Origin: an uncultured Eubacteriales bacterium
GTDB taxonomy: Bacteria > Bacillota > Clostridia > Christensenellales > Aristaeellaceae
Assembly: GCA_900318145.1 (NCBI GenBank)
Contig: ONJM01000007.1
Location: forward strand, 1-64,000
Direction: 5' to 3'
Length of the DNA: 64,000 nucleotides
In this document: piece by piece, positions 43,627 through 52,843 of the stretch
Layout of the letters: every line of letters begins with the position of its first letter
Position numbering within the stretch: the first letter of the stretch is position 1
The notes under the pieces: generated by a model
Told to the model about the DNA's origin: nothing
The model's input: only the letters and a program-made list of their open reading frames with translations
The model's database searches: none
Program-made: the position numbers and the translations under genes

Positions 43627-44799
43627 TTATCTCGCTTCGATCCAGCCGATGGCTTCCACTGCGCCCAGAGTGATTTCATTGGCAGTGCAGTATTTAATGA
43701 GATTGTTGCTGATGTATGAACAAAGGATAAATGTGCTGTTTGCACCCAGTATGTTCCGGCCCAGGTCACCCGTAACAACATCCAGCAGATTGCCGTTTGC
43801 GTCCTTCAGAAGCAGAGCAACGCGGATGCCTTTCTGTGGCGTATCGGAGGAATTGGTGATGGTTGCAAAAGCATAGTTGGAATACTCATAGTCCACATCC
43901 AGCTCGGCGGATACTTCCAGTGCGGTATCCGGAGTATCCCAGGAAACAATTTCACGGCTTTCAAGGGTATAGGTGTGAGCGGCAACTGTTTTACCTTCAG
44001 CGACATCCGCGATCAGGGTGACGAACGTGATTTCGCCGGGATCCAGGTAACGGGAGCCGGCGGAGTACAGATAATTGGCCTGACCGGCTTCGGCACTGTC
44101 CGCGTCTGTCAGCGTCAGGGCTCCGGTGTTCAGATACAGCGTTTTTTCGGTACCGTTCTGCACTTTGCCGACCCAGATGGCTTCCTGTCCGCTGTAGGAT
44201 TCGCGGACATAGAAATTCTCTTCCAGGACGGTGAGGGCGGGTTCTTCTTCTGTTTCCGCAGCAGGTTCTGCAGTGGGTTCGGCAGCAGGCTCGGCGGTGT
44301 CGCCGGATCCGGCCATAGAGGCCATGGCGGACAGATAACCCGCAAAAACAGCGGCCATGTCTTCCTCGGATACACCCTCGGGCAGCGTCCTGTCGTTCAT
44401 ATAGGCAGTGAACTCATCCAGTGTGAGTTTTCCGGGCTCTCGGGAAATGGAGATCAGGGAGAACAGGGCGCCAAGATCAAGTCCGGATTCTGAGGCGTCC
44501 GCAGGGATGTTATCCGTGCTGAAATTCAGACTGCTGCCGTCGGAAACGAGGTACAGGGTTTCCCCGTCGACCGTCAGCGCGAGCTTTTCTCCCTCCGCGG
44601 TCCATTCGCCTTCATATTTCTGTTCATCACCGCCGGCGCTTACGGCCATCGCAAAGGTGCCGTCCGCATTCAGGTCAATCGTGCCCGCGGAGAGGCCGAA
44701 CATCACGAGATACCAGGTACCGGTCACATCTTCCGCAAAAGCGGAGACGGCTGCCAGCGCCATGCACAGCGCCAGAATGAGAGCCAGGGTTTTCTTCAT
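43627..44799 (-). CDS. Secreted protein of unknown function, lipocalin-like plus beta domains
   Basis: 390 residues. Signal peptide MKKTLALILALCMALAAVSAFA-ED; the Cys is not in a lipobox. Residues 25-100 (GTWYLVMFGLSAGTIDLNADGTF, YEGEWTAEGEKLALTV) resemble small lipocalin-like or META-like barrels that test the effect of an added term. A Pro/Glu/Ala/Thr linker (about 170-195) follows, then a C-terminal beta domain like FxLYD (TNSSDTPQKGIRVALLLKDANGN). The function is unknown. GAAAGGAG precedes the ATG; a TATAAT on the minus strand (44853-44848) lacks a clear -35. Confidence 0.7.
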   Translation of the reverse strand: MKKTLALILALCMALAAVSAFAEDVTGTWYLVMFGLSAGTIDLNADGTFAMAVSAGGDEQKYEGEWTAEGEKLALTVDGETLYLVSDGSSLNFSTDNIPADASESGLDLGALFSLISISREPGKLTLDEFTAYMNDRTLPEGVSEEDMAAVFAGYLSAMASMAGSGDTAEPAAEPTAEPAAETEEEPALTVLEENFYVRESYSGQEAIWVGKVQNGTEKTLYLNTGALTLTDADSAEAGQANYLYSAGSRYLDPGEITFVTLIADVAEGKTVAAHTYTLESREIVSWDTPDTALEVSAELDVDYEYSNYAFATITNSSDTPQKGIRVALLLKDANGNLLDVVTGDLGRNILGANSTFILCSYISNNLIKYCTANEITLGAVEAIGWIEAR

Positions 44800-44880
44800 T
44801 TTTCATTTTCTCCTTTCGATTTTCTGGGCCAGAACTCCGACTGAATGATTATATCATAAATGTGCGTACTTATGTTGTAT

Positions 44881-44904
44881 AAAAAAGCTCCCGCGAACGG
44901 GAGC
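44881..44904 (-). terminator. Terminator of degV
   Basis: Stem gctcccg/cgggagc, loop cgaa, with a six-T run on the minus strand. Confidence 0.85.
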
Positions 44905-44924
44905 CTGAAAAGTTACAAGACAGG

Positions 44925-45806
44925 TCAGGGATTCCGGGTTTTCCTGCCGATGAAGCAGAGAGCCACGGTGCCGGGGCCGGCGTGGGCGCCGATGACGGGA
45001 CCGACATGCTCGATCAGGACCTTTGCGCCGGGAAGCTTCTGCTCGACGTTTGCCTTCACGCGTTCCGCGTCTTCCGGCGCGTCGGCGTTCAGCACAAGGA
45101 TGGGGCTTTCCGCCGGATCGGGATCCGCTTTCATCATAGCGTCCACAATATAGGCCAGGGCCTTTTTCCGGCCGCGGATTTTCTCGCCGGGCTGCAGGGT
45201 CCCGTCGCTGGCTTCAATGATGATGGGCTTCAGATCCAGCATGGTGCCGACGGCGGCAGCGGCGCCGGAAATACGGCCGCCGCGCTTGAGGTATTTGAGA
45301 TCATCCACGGTGAAGAAGGCCTGGGCGCGGAGCTTGTTGGCCTCCAGCCACGCGGCGACTTCTTCCATAGGCTTGCCGGCGCGGTACATTTCGTGTGCCT
45401 TGAGCACCAGCAGGGTCATGGGGCCGGAGATACTCAGCGTATCCACTACGGTCATTTTCCGGTCGGGATATTTGGCCAGGAGCTTTTCCCGCGCGGAATA
45501 CACCGCCTGGATCGTGCAGGAGAGCTTGCTTGAGAAAGCGACGAAGAGCAGATCCTTACCGCTTTTGAAAATCGGTTCAAAGTATTCCAGATAGGCTTCT
45601 TCGTTCAGGGCGGAGGTCACGGGATTGGCCCCGCCGCGCATCGCGTCAAAATAGCTTTTATGATCCAGCGTCTGGCCGAGGTCATCGAAATATTCCTTGC
45701 CGTTCAGTGCGTACGGCATATAGACAACGGGGATATCGTATTCCGCTTTCAGATGATACGGCAGGTCGCTGTCGCTGTCCGTCATAAAAACATAATTCAG
45801 ATCCAT
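44925..45806 (-). CDS. DegV family fatty-acid-binding protein
   Basis: 293 residues from MDLNYVFMTDSDSDLP (GGAGGCCGG upstream; an in-frame extension to 45905 overlaps the preceding gene). DegV traits: the TDSxSDLP opening, NPVTSALNEEAYLEYF, the FSSKLSCTIQ fatty-acid carboxylate site, VVDTLSISGPMTLLV and LKYLKRGGRISGAAAAVG. DegV/FakB proteins present fatty acids to the FakA kinase; no fakA is nearby. The gene lies 47 bases after the GH31 gene on the same strand. Confidence 0.9.
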   Translation of the reverse strand: MDLNYVFMTDSDSDLPYHLKAEYDIPVVYMPYALNGKEYFDDLGQTLDHKSYFDAMRGGANPVTSALNEEAYLEYFEPIFKSGKDLLFVAFSSKLSCTIQAVYSAREKLLAKYPDRKMTVVDTLSISGPMTLLVLKAHEMYRAGKPMEEVAAWLEANKLRAQAFFTVDDLKYLKRGGRISGAAAAVGTMLDLKPIIIEASDGTLQPGEKIRGRKKALAYIVDAMMKADPDPAESPILVLNADAPEDAERVKANVEQKLPGAKVLIEHVGPVIGAHAGPGTVALCFIGRKTRNP

Positions 45807-45853
45807 GAATCCGGCCTCCTTCGGTCTGCAGGTAATCCTTTCCAGATGCCATT

Positions 45854-47917
45854 CTATAATACGACGGCTGAAATTGCAACCCCGGGAACAGAAGAAGAAG
45901 GACACGGGGCAGACGCGGAAACCGTTACTGCCGTCAGGTGATCCTGCAGCGAAGGCCGCGGATCTGTTCCGTCATCCCGGTAAAGGCGGTAGCAGATTTC
46001 CCCGTCCGTCCGGCTCAGCACCGTGAAGGTGCGGTCATCCAGGGTTTCGGAGCTTTCTCCGCCGGGGCACAGGAGCACCGCGTGATCCTTTCGGACAAAC
46101 AGGGGGAATTCCTGCAAGCTGAGGCTGATCCAGTGATCGCCCCGGTCCAGCGGAACCGTATCGTAATCCTCCGGGGAACGGAACCGGATCATCAGCATAT
46201 CCTCCGGCAAGTAGACATGGCGGCCGACAGCGTTTTGCTCGAGCACCGGAGCGATCATGCAGCCTTCACCCAGCAGCAGCTGATCCTCTGTGGCGACAGC
46301 GCGGGAATCCTCCGGATAATCGAAAGCCAGGGGCCGGAAATACATGCCGTCCGTCAGAGCTGCTTTCATAAATTCACTGTAGAGGAAAGGAAGAAGCGCG
46401 TAACGGACCCGGACGGTATCCCGCATCTGCTCCCAGGTGGAGAAACGATAGATTTCCTGATCCCGGGTATGCAGAGCGGAATGGTTGCGCATCAGCGGCA
46501 TGAATACACCCAGCTGCAGGAAGCGGGCCAGCAGGTCCTCCGTCACGTTGCAGCCGAAGCCGCCCAGGTCACAGCCGGAATACAGAAAACCGCACAGATT
46601 CAGGTTCGGAAGCATCTGCAGCGCCAGCTTCAGGTGGCTCCACCAGGAAAAGTTATCCCCCATCCAGATGCCGCCGTTGCGGTGGGCGCCCGTGAAGGAC
46701 GAACGCGCAAAGAGCAGGAAACGCTTGTCCGGATCGAAACGCCGGAAACCCTCCGCTGTTGCCCGCGTCATGGAAGCGCCGTACAGATTATGCACCAGGT
46801 CATGCCGGACGGTCCGCCCGTCCGTCTCCTGATAAAAAGAGCGGTAATCCTCTTCGTTGTTGGGGAGGCTGTTGAACGCGTCCTTCAGGAACCAGAGAGC
46901 TTCAAAGTCATGGCCGTCCACCGTTTCCTGCGCGCGGCGGAAGGCCGCGTCCAGACGCTCCGGCGTGTAGAAAAGCGCCGGCTCGTTCATATCATTCCAG
47001 AAGCCTTCCACACCGGCTTCCAGCAGCGGCCGGTACAGGCCGCCGAACCAGCGGCGGACGTCTTCCCGCAGGAAATCCGGAAAGCAGCAGAATCCGGGCC
47101 ATACGGCGGCGATAAAATCGCTTCCGTCTTCCTTTCTGCAGAAAAATCCGCCGGCTTTTCCGGTGTCATAGGGAGCATACCCTTCCTCCCGCGCAATACC
47201 CGCGTCAATGATCGGGATCAGGCGGACATGCTCCTGCTTCATATCTTCGCTGAAACGCTTCAGGTCCGGGAAGGCGTCCTTCCGCCAGGTGAAATTTTTA
47301 TAATCCTCCATGTAGTCGATATCCAGGCAGATTCCGTCCAGGGGAATTCCGCGCTTCCGGTGCTCCGCCACCACACCGCGGCATTCCTCCTCACTGGCAT
47401 ATCCCCATCTGCTCTGGATATAGCCGAAGGCCCAGCGGGGCGGCAGATAGCTTGGACCGGTGAGGCGGCGGAAAGCGCGCGCCAGTTCAGTCAGGGATTC
47501 CGCTTCCAGTACATACAGGTCCAGATCCCCGTTTTCGGAGGTAATCACCGCGGTGTCGGAGCGCGTGTAGCCCAGATCCCAGGTGATACGGCCGGGATCA
47601 TCCAGATAAACGCCGAAGAGGCATTCCGGGCCGAAGAAGATCAGCAGGTTGTGGGAAGCATAGAGGCTTTCCGTGCTTTCCGTATGGTTAAAGACATCGC
47701 TGTTCCAGGAACGGTATACAGATCCGCGCTTATTGATGCCCCGCACGGATTCTCCCAGGCCGAACAGACGGTCTTCCGGCTGCAGCTTCCGGGTCAGGAT
47801 CACCTGCTTCCCGTCCCGGGACAGATCAAAAAAAGGCACCGGCAACGATTCTTCAGGCAGGGAAACCACCACCGCGTCCGTGGAAACAGGGGTGCCGAAA
47901 GTATATTTCCGAATCAT
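45854..47917 (-). CDS. Glycoside hydrolase family 31 (alpha-glucosidase type)
   Basis: 687 residues. The catalytic nucleophile is Asp309 in EGFWNDMNEP, and the acid/base is Asp421 in WMGDNFSWW; GICLDIDYMEDYKNFTW and NLNLCGFLYSGCDLGGFG are further GH31 blocks. No signal peptide, so it acts inside the cell on imported oligosaccharides with alpha-linked glucose or xylose; sequence alone does not decide which. GAGGTTGACCC precedes the start. The final 35 residues (SVSASAPCPSSSVPG) look non-conserved. Confidence 0.9.
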   Translation of the reverse strand: MIRKYTFGTPVSTDAVVVSLPEESLPVPFFDLSRDGKQVILTRKLQPEDRLFGLGESVRGINKRGSVYRSWNSDVFNHTESTESLYASHNLLIFFGPECLFGVYLDDPGRITWDLGYTRSDTAVITSENGDLDLYVLEAESLTELARAFRRLTGPSYLPPRWAFGYIQSRWGYASEEECRGVVAEHRKRGIPLDGICLDIDYMEDYKNFTWRKDAFPDLKRFSEDMKQEHVRLIPIIDAGIAREEGYAPYDTGKAGGFFCRKEDGSDFIAAVWPGFCCFPDFLREDVRRWFGGLYRPLLEAGVEGFWNDMNEPALFYTPERLDAAFRRAQETVDGHDFEALWFLKDAFNSLPNNEEDYRSFYQETDGRTVRHDLVHNLYGASMTRATAEGFRRFDPDKRFLLFARSSFTGAHRNGGIWMGDNFSWWSHLKLALQMLPNLNLCGFLYSGCDLGGFGCNVTEDLLARFLQLGVFMPLMRNHSALHTRDQEIYRFSTWEQMRDTVRVRYALLPFLYSEFMKAALTDGMYFRPLAFDYPEDSRAVATEDQLLLGEGCMIAPVLEQNAVGRHVYLPEDMLMIRFRSPEDYDTVPLDRGDHWISLSLQEFPLFVRKDHAVLLCPGGESSETLDDRTFTVLSRTDGEICYRLYRDDGTDPRPSLQDHLTAVTVSASAPCPSSSVPGVAISAVVL

Positions 47918-47949
47918 GGGTCAACCTCGTTTCTGTTTGCTTTTACGAT

Positions 47950-47978
47950 ATTTTATCATGGAGCGGATGTTTTTGAAA
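47950..47978 (-). promoter_or_regulatory. Promoter of GH31-degV
   Basis: Minus strand TTTCAA (47978-47973), 17 bases, TAAAAT (47955-47950), about 32 bases before the start codon. Confidence 0.5.
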
Positions 47979-47982
47979 GCAC

Positions 47983-48013
47983 AAAAAACCGGCCGGCGCT
48001 GAGCGCCGGCCGG
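47983..48013 (-). terminator. Terminator of the nfeD-floA operon
   Basis: Perfect 12-bp stem of ccggccggcgct and its complement, with six T on the minus strand. Confidence 0.9.
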
Positions 48014-48022
48014 CAGGCCCGG

Positions 48023-48448
48023 TCAGTGTTTTCTGTTCAGGATCTCACTCATAACGATTCCCCGGACCACATCATTGTTTGTCCATCCCAGAGGGATGCC
48101 CGAATGCACCTGCTGCGGATGCGCTTCCGGCGGGGTTTCCTCCGCCAGCGTCAGCGCAGCCATCTGCTCTTCATGGCAGGGATCGTATCCTTCCCCGGTG
48201 ACGGCGTTCAGGCTGCCCTGGTATACCGAGTCGTCGTGCCCGCCGGGGGAAACGGTAGGAGTAAGGGTGTTAAGGCGCCCGGGTTCCGCCGGCTGCGCAG
48301 CCGGCGCGGAAACTTCATTTTCCGGTGTCCTCGGAACAGCCAGCCGGACCGGCTTTTTCTGCTCCGCGTTTTTTTTGGCGATGACAGCCGGAAGCCCGAC
48401 CATGATCCAGATGAACAGGAGCAGGAAAATGGGAACGAATTCTTGCAT
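48023..48448 (-). CDS. Single-span membrane protein downstream of floA
   Basis: 141 residues; one N-terminal membrane helix (FVPIFLLLFIWIMVGLPAVI) with outside-in or inside-out orientation unclear, then a basic KKNAEQKKPVR, a Pro/Ala/Glu-rich linker, and a conserved-looking end (HPQQVHSGIPLGWTNNDVVRGIVMSEILNRK). I do not recognise a family. It lies 24 bases after floA and is probably cotranscribed with nfeD-floA, so a role in membrane microdomains is possible (inference). Confidence 0.65.
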   Translation of the reverse strand: MQEFVPIFLLLFIWIMVGLPAVIAKKNAEQKKPVRLAVPRTPENEVSAPAAQPAEPGRLNTLTPTVSPGGHDDSVYQGSLNAVTGEGYDPCHEEQMAALTLAEETPPEAHPQQVHSGIPLGWTNNDVVRGIVMSEILNRKH

Positions 48449-48472
48449 TCTTCCATGCCTCCGATCCGGTGA

Positions 48473-49474
48473 TTACTTCTTGCCGCGGGTTTCAGGCTCC
48501 TGCTGCTGCGGCACGCTGGCCTTGGCGATGGATTCGCGCATTTCTGTGTCGGCGATGGTGTTCTTCATCTGGTAGTAATCCAGCACACCGAGCTTGCCGT
48601 CCCGCAGAGCGGTGGCCATGGCGCGCGGCACTTCGGCCTCGGCCTCCACGACCTTGGCGCGCATTTCCTGTACGGAAGCCTTCATTTCCTGTTCGCGGGC
48701 GACAGCCATCGCGCGGCGCTCTTCCGCCTTCGCCTGGGCGATGCGGCGGTCGGCTTCGGCCTGGTCCATCTGGAGCTGGGCGCCTACGTTGCGGCCCACG
48801 TCCACATCCGCGATATCGATGGAAAGAATTTCATAGGCGGTTCCGGCATCCAGGCCCTTGTCCAGCACGGTGCGGCTGATCAGGTCCGGATTCTCCAGCA
48901 CCTGCTTGTGGGTTTCGGCGCTGCCGACGGTGGTAACGATACCTTCGCCGACACGGGCGATAACGGTTTCCTCTCCGGCACCGCCGACCAGGCGTTCAAT
49001 ATTGGTACGGACGGTGACACGTGCCTTGGCGCGCAGCTCGATGCCGTCCTTGGCGATCGCGGCGACCACGGGGGTCTCGATAACTTTGGGTGTAACGCTC
49101 ATCTGCACGGCCTGGAATACGTCGCGGCCGGCCAGGTCGATCGCGCAGGCCTTTTCAAAAGCCATCTCGATGTTGGCCCGCTGGGCGGCGATCAGGGCGT
49201 TGATGACCCGGTCCACATTACCGCCGGCCAGGTAATGGGTCTCCAGCTGGGAAATGGTCAGATTCAGGCCGGCTTTGTTGGCTTTGATCAGGGGATAAAC
49301 GAGGCGCTGGGGCTGGATCCGGCGGATCCGCATACCGACCAGGGAGCCGATGGAAACATGCACGCCGCTGGCCAGAGAGGAAATCCACAGGCCCATGGGC
49401 ACGAAGTGCAGGAACACCGCCAGCACGATCAGCGCGATAACAATGATAATAATGGTTACGGGATCAAAGGACAT
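48473..49474 (-). CDS. floA: Flotillin-like protein FloA
   Basis: 333 residues. The N-terminal hairpin membrane anchor ([22 protein letters not shown]) is followed by the SPFH region ([60 protein letters not shown]) and a coiled coil (about 225-290, rich in Ala/Glu/Arg). FloA organises functional membrane microdomains and membrane fluidity. It lies 22 bases after nfeD, the usual partner. A GGAGG sequence precedes the ATG. Confidence 0.95.
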   Translation of the reverse strand: MSFDPVTIIIIVIALIVLAVFLHFVPMGLWISSLASGVHVSIGSLVGMRIRRIQPQRLVYPLIKANKAGLNLTISQLETHYLAGGNVDRVINALIAAQRANIEMAFEKACAIDLAGRDVFQAVQMSVTPKVIETPVVAAIAKDGIELRAKARVTVRTNIERLVGGAGEETVIARVGEGIVTTVGSAETHKQVLENPDLISRTVLDKGLDAGTAYEILSIDIADVDVGRNVGAQLQMDQAEADRRIAQAKAEERRAMAVAREQEMKASVQEMRAKVVEAEAEVPRAMATALRDGKLGVLDYYQMKNTIADTEMRESIAKASVPQQQEPETRGKK

Positions 49475-49496
49475 TGTTCAGTTCCTCCTTGTCAAA

Positions 49497-49985
49497 TCAG
49501 ATCTTACGGATTACAAGATGGTCGCCTTCGGCGCCGACAACCCGCACAGGGGTTCCCTTCGCCAGGAATTCTCCGGAAGTGGAAGCGTTCAGGCGGGTTC
49601 CGCCGATTTCAATGAAGCCGGCAGGGCGCAGCGCGGTGACGGCTGTGCCTTCCCTGTCCAGCCATTCCTGAACCGCCGGGGACGCGGAAGGAGCGGAGTT
49701 CTCGGTATCCTTCAGCACGAGGGCGCTTTTGCTCAGCCGGCCTTTCATGGCGCTCCGGTACGACAGGAACACCGCGATGCCGATAAACAGCAGCACGAGG
49801 AAGGTGGCAATCAGGCTCCACGTCAGGCCGAAATACCTGTGGGTGAGGATAATCGCGGCGATTTCCATGACAGCGCCGGAAATACCCGCAATCCCGAAGC
49901 CGGGCATGAACGCTTCCAGAATGATCAGCCCGCTGCCGAACAGGTAGCAGATAATCATGATCAGCGTTCCGGTTGAAACATCCAT
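49497..49985 (-). CDS. Short NfeD family membrane protein
   Basis: 162 residues. Three membrane segments (about 8-28, 30-50, 56-74) and a C-terminal OB-fold beta domain (GREGTAVTALRPAGFIEIGGTRL-type sequence, ending GAEGDHLVIRKI). It is the short form without the ClpP-like protease domain, which always travels with flotillins. GGAGGTAATG precedes the start. First gene of the nfeD-floA operon. Confidence 0.92.
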   Translation of the reverse strand: MDVSTGTLIMIICYLFGSGLIILEAFMPGFGIAGISGAVMEIAAIILTHRYFGLTWSLIATFLVLLFIGIAVFLSYRSAMKGRLSKSALVLKDTENSAPSASPAVQEWLDREGTAVTALRPAGFIEIGGTRLNASTSGEFLAKGTPVRVVGAEGDHLVIRKI

Positions 49986-50130
49986 TCACATTACCTCCTT
50001 TCCGGAAAGATAAACCTTTCGACGGAATCATCATAGCAAAGATCAGCTGCGGTATACAGGATGAACCGGGAAAGATAGATGCGGTTATTTCTCCGCCTGC
50101 GGAAGAAACGGCGGGAAAACATTTATCTGT

Positions 50131-50158
50131 ATTATATCAGAAAGGAAGAAGATTGCAA
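50131..50158 (-). promoter_or_regulatory. Promoter of nfeD-floA
   Basis: Minus strand TTGCAA (50158-50153), 16 bases, TATAAT (50136-50131). The leader of about 140 bases before nfeD shows no obvious structure. Confidence 0.7.
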
Positions 50159-50161
50159 ATC

Positions 50162-51571
50162 CTATGCCGCCCGGCGAAGCCGGATGTGCCGGGGATTCCG
50201 GACGGTTTCGGAAACGACGGGCATCAGCCGCTGGCGAAGGATCCGCATCACCTGGAAGTAGCACGGGAAAAGGAACAGATCCGCCAGTACCCAGGCGGCG
50301 GGGTTTGCGAAACAGGCGCCTGTAAATCCGGATACGGGTACCACAAACAAAGCCACAGCGGTGCGTGCGATCATTTCAAACAAGCCGGCAAGCATGGCGA
50401 CACGGGTAAAGCCCATTCCCTGGATACTCAGCCGAACAATGTTCACAAAGAGCAGCGGGATGTAGAAGGCGGCGTTGACGGTCAGAAACTGAACGCCCAT
50501 CGCCGTAACTTCCGGCGCTGCTTCCGCGTCGATGAACAGCCCCAGCAGGGGGCGGGCAAACAGAACAACAATGCCGAACGCCAGCAGGCAGTAAGTGATT
50601 CCAAGGACGGACGTGCAGCGCAGTCCCTGGTGAATCCGGTCCAGTTTGCGGGCGCCCATATTCTGTCCGGAATAGGTGGCCATGGTGGAAGCCAGAGCGT
50701 CAAAAACACAGGCAAAGAAAGCGCTGAGTTTCACCGCGCCGCTGACGGCGGCCACCGCGTTGACGCCGAGGCCGTTTACGGACCACTGCACCATCACGGA
50801 ACCGATGGCGGTGATTGAAAACTGAAGGCCCATGGGAAGCCCGGTGCCAAGCATTTTCCTGGCCAGAACCGGATGGAAACGCCGGTCCTCCCGCCGGAGA
50901 TGCAGCACGGGGAAACGGCGGATCATCACAATCACGCAGCCGATGCCGGAAAGCAGCTGGCTGACCGCGGTCGCAACGGCAGCGCCGGCAACGTCCATCC
51001 CGCAGGCAATGATCAGGAACAGATCCAGGACAATATTCACGATGGAAGCCAACACAAGGAATACCACGGGCGTACGGCTGTCCCCCAGGGAACGTAGGAT
51101 GCCTCCGGCCATATTATAAAGAACGCAGCAGGGAATTGCCGCAAAGATAATACCGATATATTCCGCGGAGTGATCCAGAATTTCCTCCGGCGTATTCATG
51201 AGCCGGAGCAGCGGTTTGCATAATGCAAAGGAAACAACGGCAAAGATCACGCTCAAGACACCGCTGAGGATGACCGCATGCCAGACACAGCGGCGGATTT
51301 CCCCTTCGTCCTTTGCGCCGAATGCCTGGGCGATCGGAATGGAAAACCCGGAACAGAGCCCCAGACACAGGCCGATGACAAGAAAATTGACCGAACCTGT
51401 GGCTCCGACTGCGGCCAGGCGCTCAGCCCCGAGAAAGCGGCCCACAACGGCAGTGTCCACAAAACTGTACAGCTGCTGAAAAAGAACGCCGAACAGCAGG
51501 GGCAGCGCAAACGAGATGATTTGTTTCAGGGGGCGGCCTTCGGTCAGGTCACGCGTCAGGTTCCGGGACAT
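50162..51571 (-). CDS. MATE family exporter, second copy
   Basis: 469 residues with about twelve membrane helices. NLTRDLTEGRPLKQIISFALP and QQLYSFVDTAVVGRFLGAERLAAVG mark the same Clostridial MATE branch as the gene at 6151, but the two are clearly diverged. The second half opens at LGTGLPMGLQFS. The substrate is unknown. AAGAGGT precedes the ATG. Its end abuts the nfeD promoter with no terminator visible. Confidence 0.92.
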   Translation of the reverse strand: MSRNLTRDLTEGRPLKQIISFALPLLFGVLFQQLYSFVDTAVVGRFLGAERLAAVGATGSVNFLVIGLCLGLCSGFSIPIAQAFGAKDEGEIRRCVWHAVILSGVLSVIFAVVSFALCKPLLRLMNTPEEILDHSAEYIGIIFAAIPCCVLYNMAGGILRSLGDSRTPVVFLVLASIVNIVLDLFLIIACGMDVAGAAVATAVSQLLSGIGCVIVMIRRFPVLHLRREDRRFHPVLARKMLGTGLPMGLQFSITAIGSVMVQWSVNGLGVNAVAAVSGAVKLSAFFACVFDALASTMATYSGQNMGARKLDRIHQGLRCTSVLGITYCLLAFGIVVLFARPLLGLFIDAEAAPEVTAMGVQFLTVNAAFYIPLLFVNIVRLSIQGMGFTRVAMLAGLFEMIARTAVALFVVPVSGFTGACFANPAAWVLADLFLFPCYFQVMRILRQRLMPVVSETVRNPRHIRLRRAA

Positions 51572-51685
51572 ACAGAATACCTCTTTTCACGGCTTTCAGC
51601 CGTCCGCACGGTTATAGCACTTTTCCCGCCGGTACACAAGGGATTATTCTGCTGTTTTTCCGGTCAGATCAGCCATGCTTCAGAC

Positions 51686-51721
51686 AAAAAGGAAGCGGCG
51701 GATCCGGTCCGGATCCGCCGC
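51686..51721 (-). terminator. Terminator of hsp20
   Basis: 12-bp stem gcggcggatccg/cggatccgccgc, 3-base loop, then cctttttg on the minus strand. Confidence 0.8.
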
Positions 51722-51735
51722 CGCGGGGAGAAGGA

Positions 51736-52194
51736 TTATCCTTCGATGCATATGGTCTTCTTTTCAGGCGCCTTCGGCGCTTCCTTCTTCGGGATGGTCA
51801 GGCTCAGCACGCCGTTTTCGTACTTCGCTTTGATATCCTCTTCGGTTACATAGCTGCCGACATAGAAGCTTCTGGACATGGTGCCGGCGTAACGCTCCTG
51901 GCGAAGCACACGGCCCTTCTGCTCATCCTTGTTCTCCAGCGTCTTTTCCGTGGAGATGGTCAGGTAACCGTTCTCCAGTTCCAGTTTGATTTCTTCCTTT
52001 TTGAAGCCGGGCAGATCAACGTCCAGTTCATAACCGCTGTCCGTCTCTTTTACGTCCGTCTTCATCATGTGGGAAGCGTTTTTGCCGTAGAGCACACGCT
52101 CCGGGCGGTCCCAGCCCCGGAAGAAATTCCGGTCGAAATCATTGAACACATCCATCAGGTTTTCCCCGAATACTGCAGGCAGGAAGCTACTCAT
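51736..52194 (-). CDS. Small heat-shock protein, Hsp20/alpha-crystallin
   Basis: 152 residues from MSSFLPAVFGENLMDVF (GGAGGG upstream). The alpha-crystallin domain spans about 42-135: MKTDVKETDSGYELDVDLPG, FKKEEIKLELENGYLTI, and the closing KAKYENGVLSLTIPKKE with the GVL motif. It holds unfolding proteins as an ATP-independent chaperone. Two CtsR-type operators overlap and follow its promoter, implying heat-shock repression by CtsR. Confidence 0.94.
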   Translation of the reverse strand: MSSFLPAVFGENLMDVFNDFDRNFFRGWDRPERVLYGKNASHMMKTDVKETDSGYELDVDLPGFKKEEIKLELENGYLTISTEKTLENKDEQKGRVLRQERYAGTMSRSFYVGSYVTEEDIKAKYENGVLSLTIPKKEAPKAPEKKTICIEG

Positions 52195-52305
52195 ACAAAA
52201 CCCTCCATTCATCGGCTGCCGCCGGACTTTCCGTCCGTTCCGGCAACCGGAATCATTATTCTTTGTGGTCTTTTGCACCACCCCGTTCTCCCGAACGCTG
52301 ATTAT

Positions 52306-52333
52306 AGTATAATCAAAGATCAAAGAAAGTCAA
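52306..52333 (-). promoter_or_regulatory. Promoter of hsp20
   Basis: Minus strand TTGACT (52333-52328), 16 bases, TATACT (52311-52306). The -35 box lies inside a CtsR-type operator. Confidence 0.7.
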
Positions 52334-52334
52334 A
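52318..52334 (+). promoter_or_regulatory. CtsR-type operator 1
   Basis: GATCAAA-GAA-AGTCAAA, one mismatch to the CtsR heptad direct repeat RGTCAAANANRGTCAAA. It covers the -35 box of hsp20. Confidence 0.7.
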
Positions 52335-52343
52335 CAACAAAAA

Positions 52344-52360
52344 GGTCAAAGAAGGTCTAA
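52344..52360 (+). promoter_or_regulatory. CtsR-type operator 2
   Basis: GGTCAAA-GAA-GGTCTAA, one mismatch to the CtsR heptad repeat, same orientation as operator 1 and 26 bases from it. Confidence 0.7.
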
Positions 52361-52518
52361 AACAAACAAAAATCATGATAAATCTCTGTTTTTCGATGTT
52401 TTTCAGGATTTCTCTATAAAAATCGAGCATATTGATGTACGCGGACGGCACTGAAGACATAGATGCTGAATAAACGGATAAAGCCGGCGGAACCGCGCGC
52501 AGGAAGCGGGAAAAGATC

Positions 52519-52551
52519 AAAAAACAGCAGGCGCTCCGGGAGGAGCGCCTG
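52519..52551 (-). terminator. Terminator of the DUF1858 gene
   Basis: Perfect 10-bp stem of caggcgctcc and its complement, followed on the minus strand by tgttttttg. Confidence 0.85.
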
Positions 52552-52567
52552 CCTGATCAGTCCGGAA

Positions 52568-52780
52568 TTACCGGGCTTCCGCGATTTTGGCGTTGATCGC
52601 TTCGACGACCCGATCCACAGGCATGCCGTGTACTGCGCAGGCATCCTCCAGGGATTCCGCGCGGGAGGCAGGGCAGCCGAGGCAGTGCATGCCGATGGAC
52701 AGCAGCACTTCGATCGCTTCGGGGTACTGGGTGACGATTTCTCCTACCAGCGTTTCGCCGGTGACAAACGTTTCAGCCAT
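52568..52780 (-). CDS. DUF1858 small redox-type protein
   Basis: 70 residues from MAETFVTGETLVGEIV (AGGAGGT upstream). LLSIGMHCLGCPAS, with Cys33 and Cys36, is the hallmark of DUF1858, found alone or fused to hybrid-cluster and sulfur-metabolism proteins in anaerobes; Cys48 is a third candidate thiol. The exact role is unknown. It lies between hsp20 and the ThrH-like gene, all on the same strand. Confidence 0.88.
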   Translation of the reverse strand: MAETFVTGETLVGEIVTQYPEAIEVLLSIGMHCLGCPASRAESLEDACAVHGMPVDRVVEAINAKIAEAR

Positions 52781-52843
52781 GGAAAATACCTCCTCGTAAA
52801 TTCGGGGACATATTACCATCTTTCAGACGAAAACACAAGCGTT

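Noticed and set aside
45938-48472. An 844-codon open frame on the plus strand opposite the GH31 gene
   Set aside because: The GH31 catalytic motifs are on the minus strand and the plus-strand frame covers several gene boundaries and a terminator.
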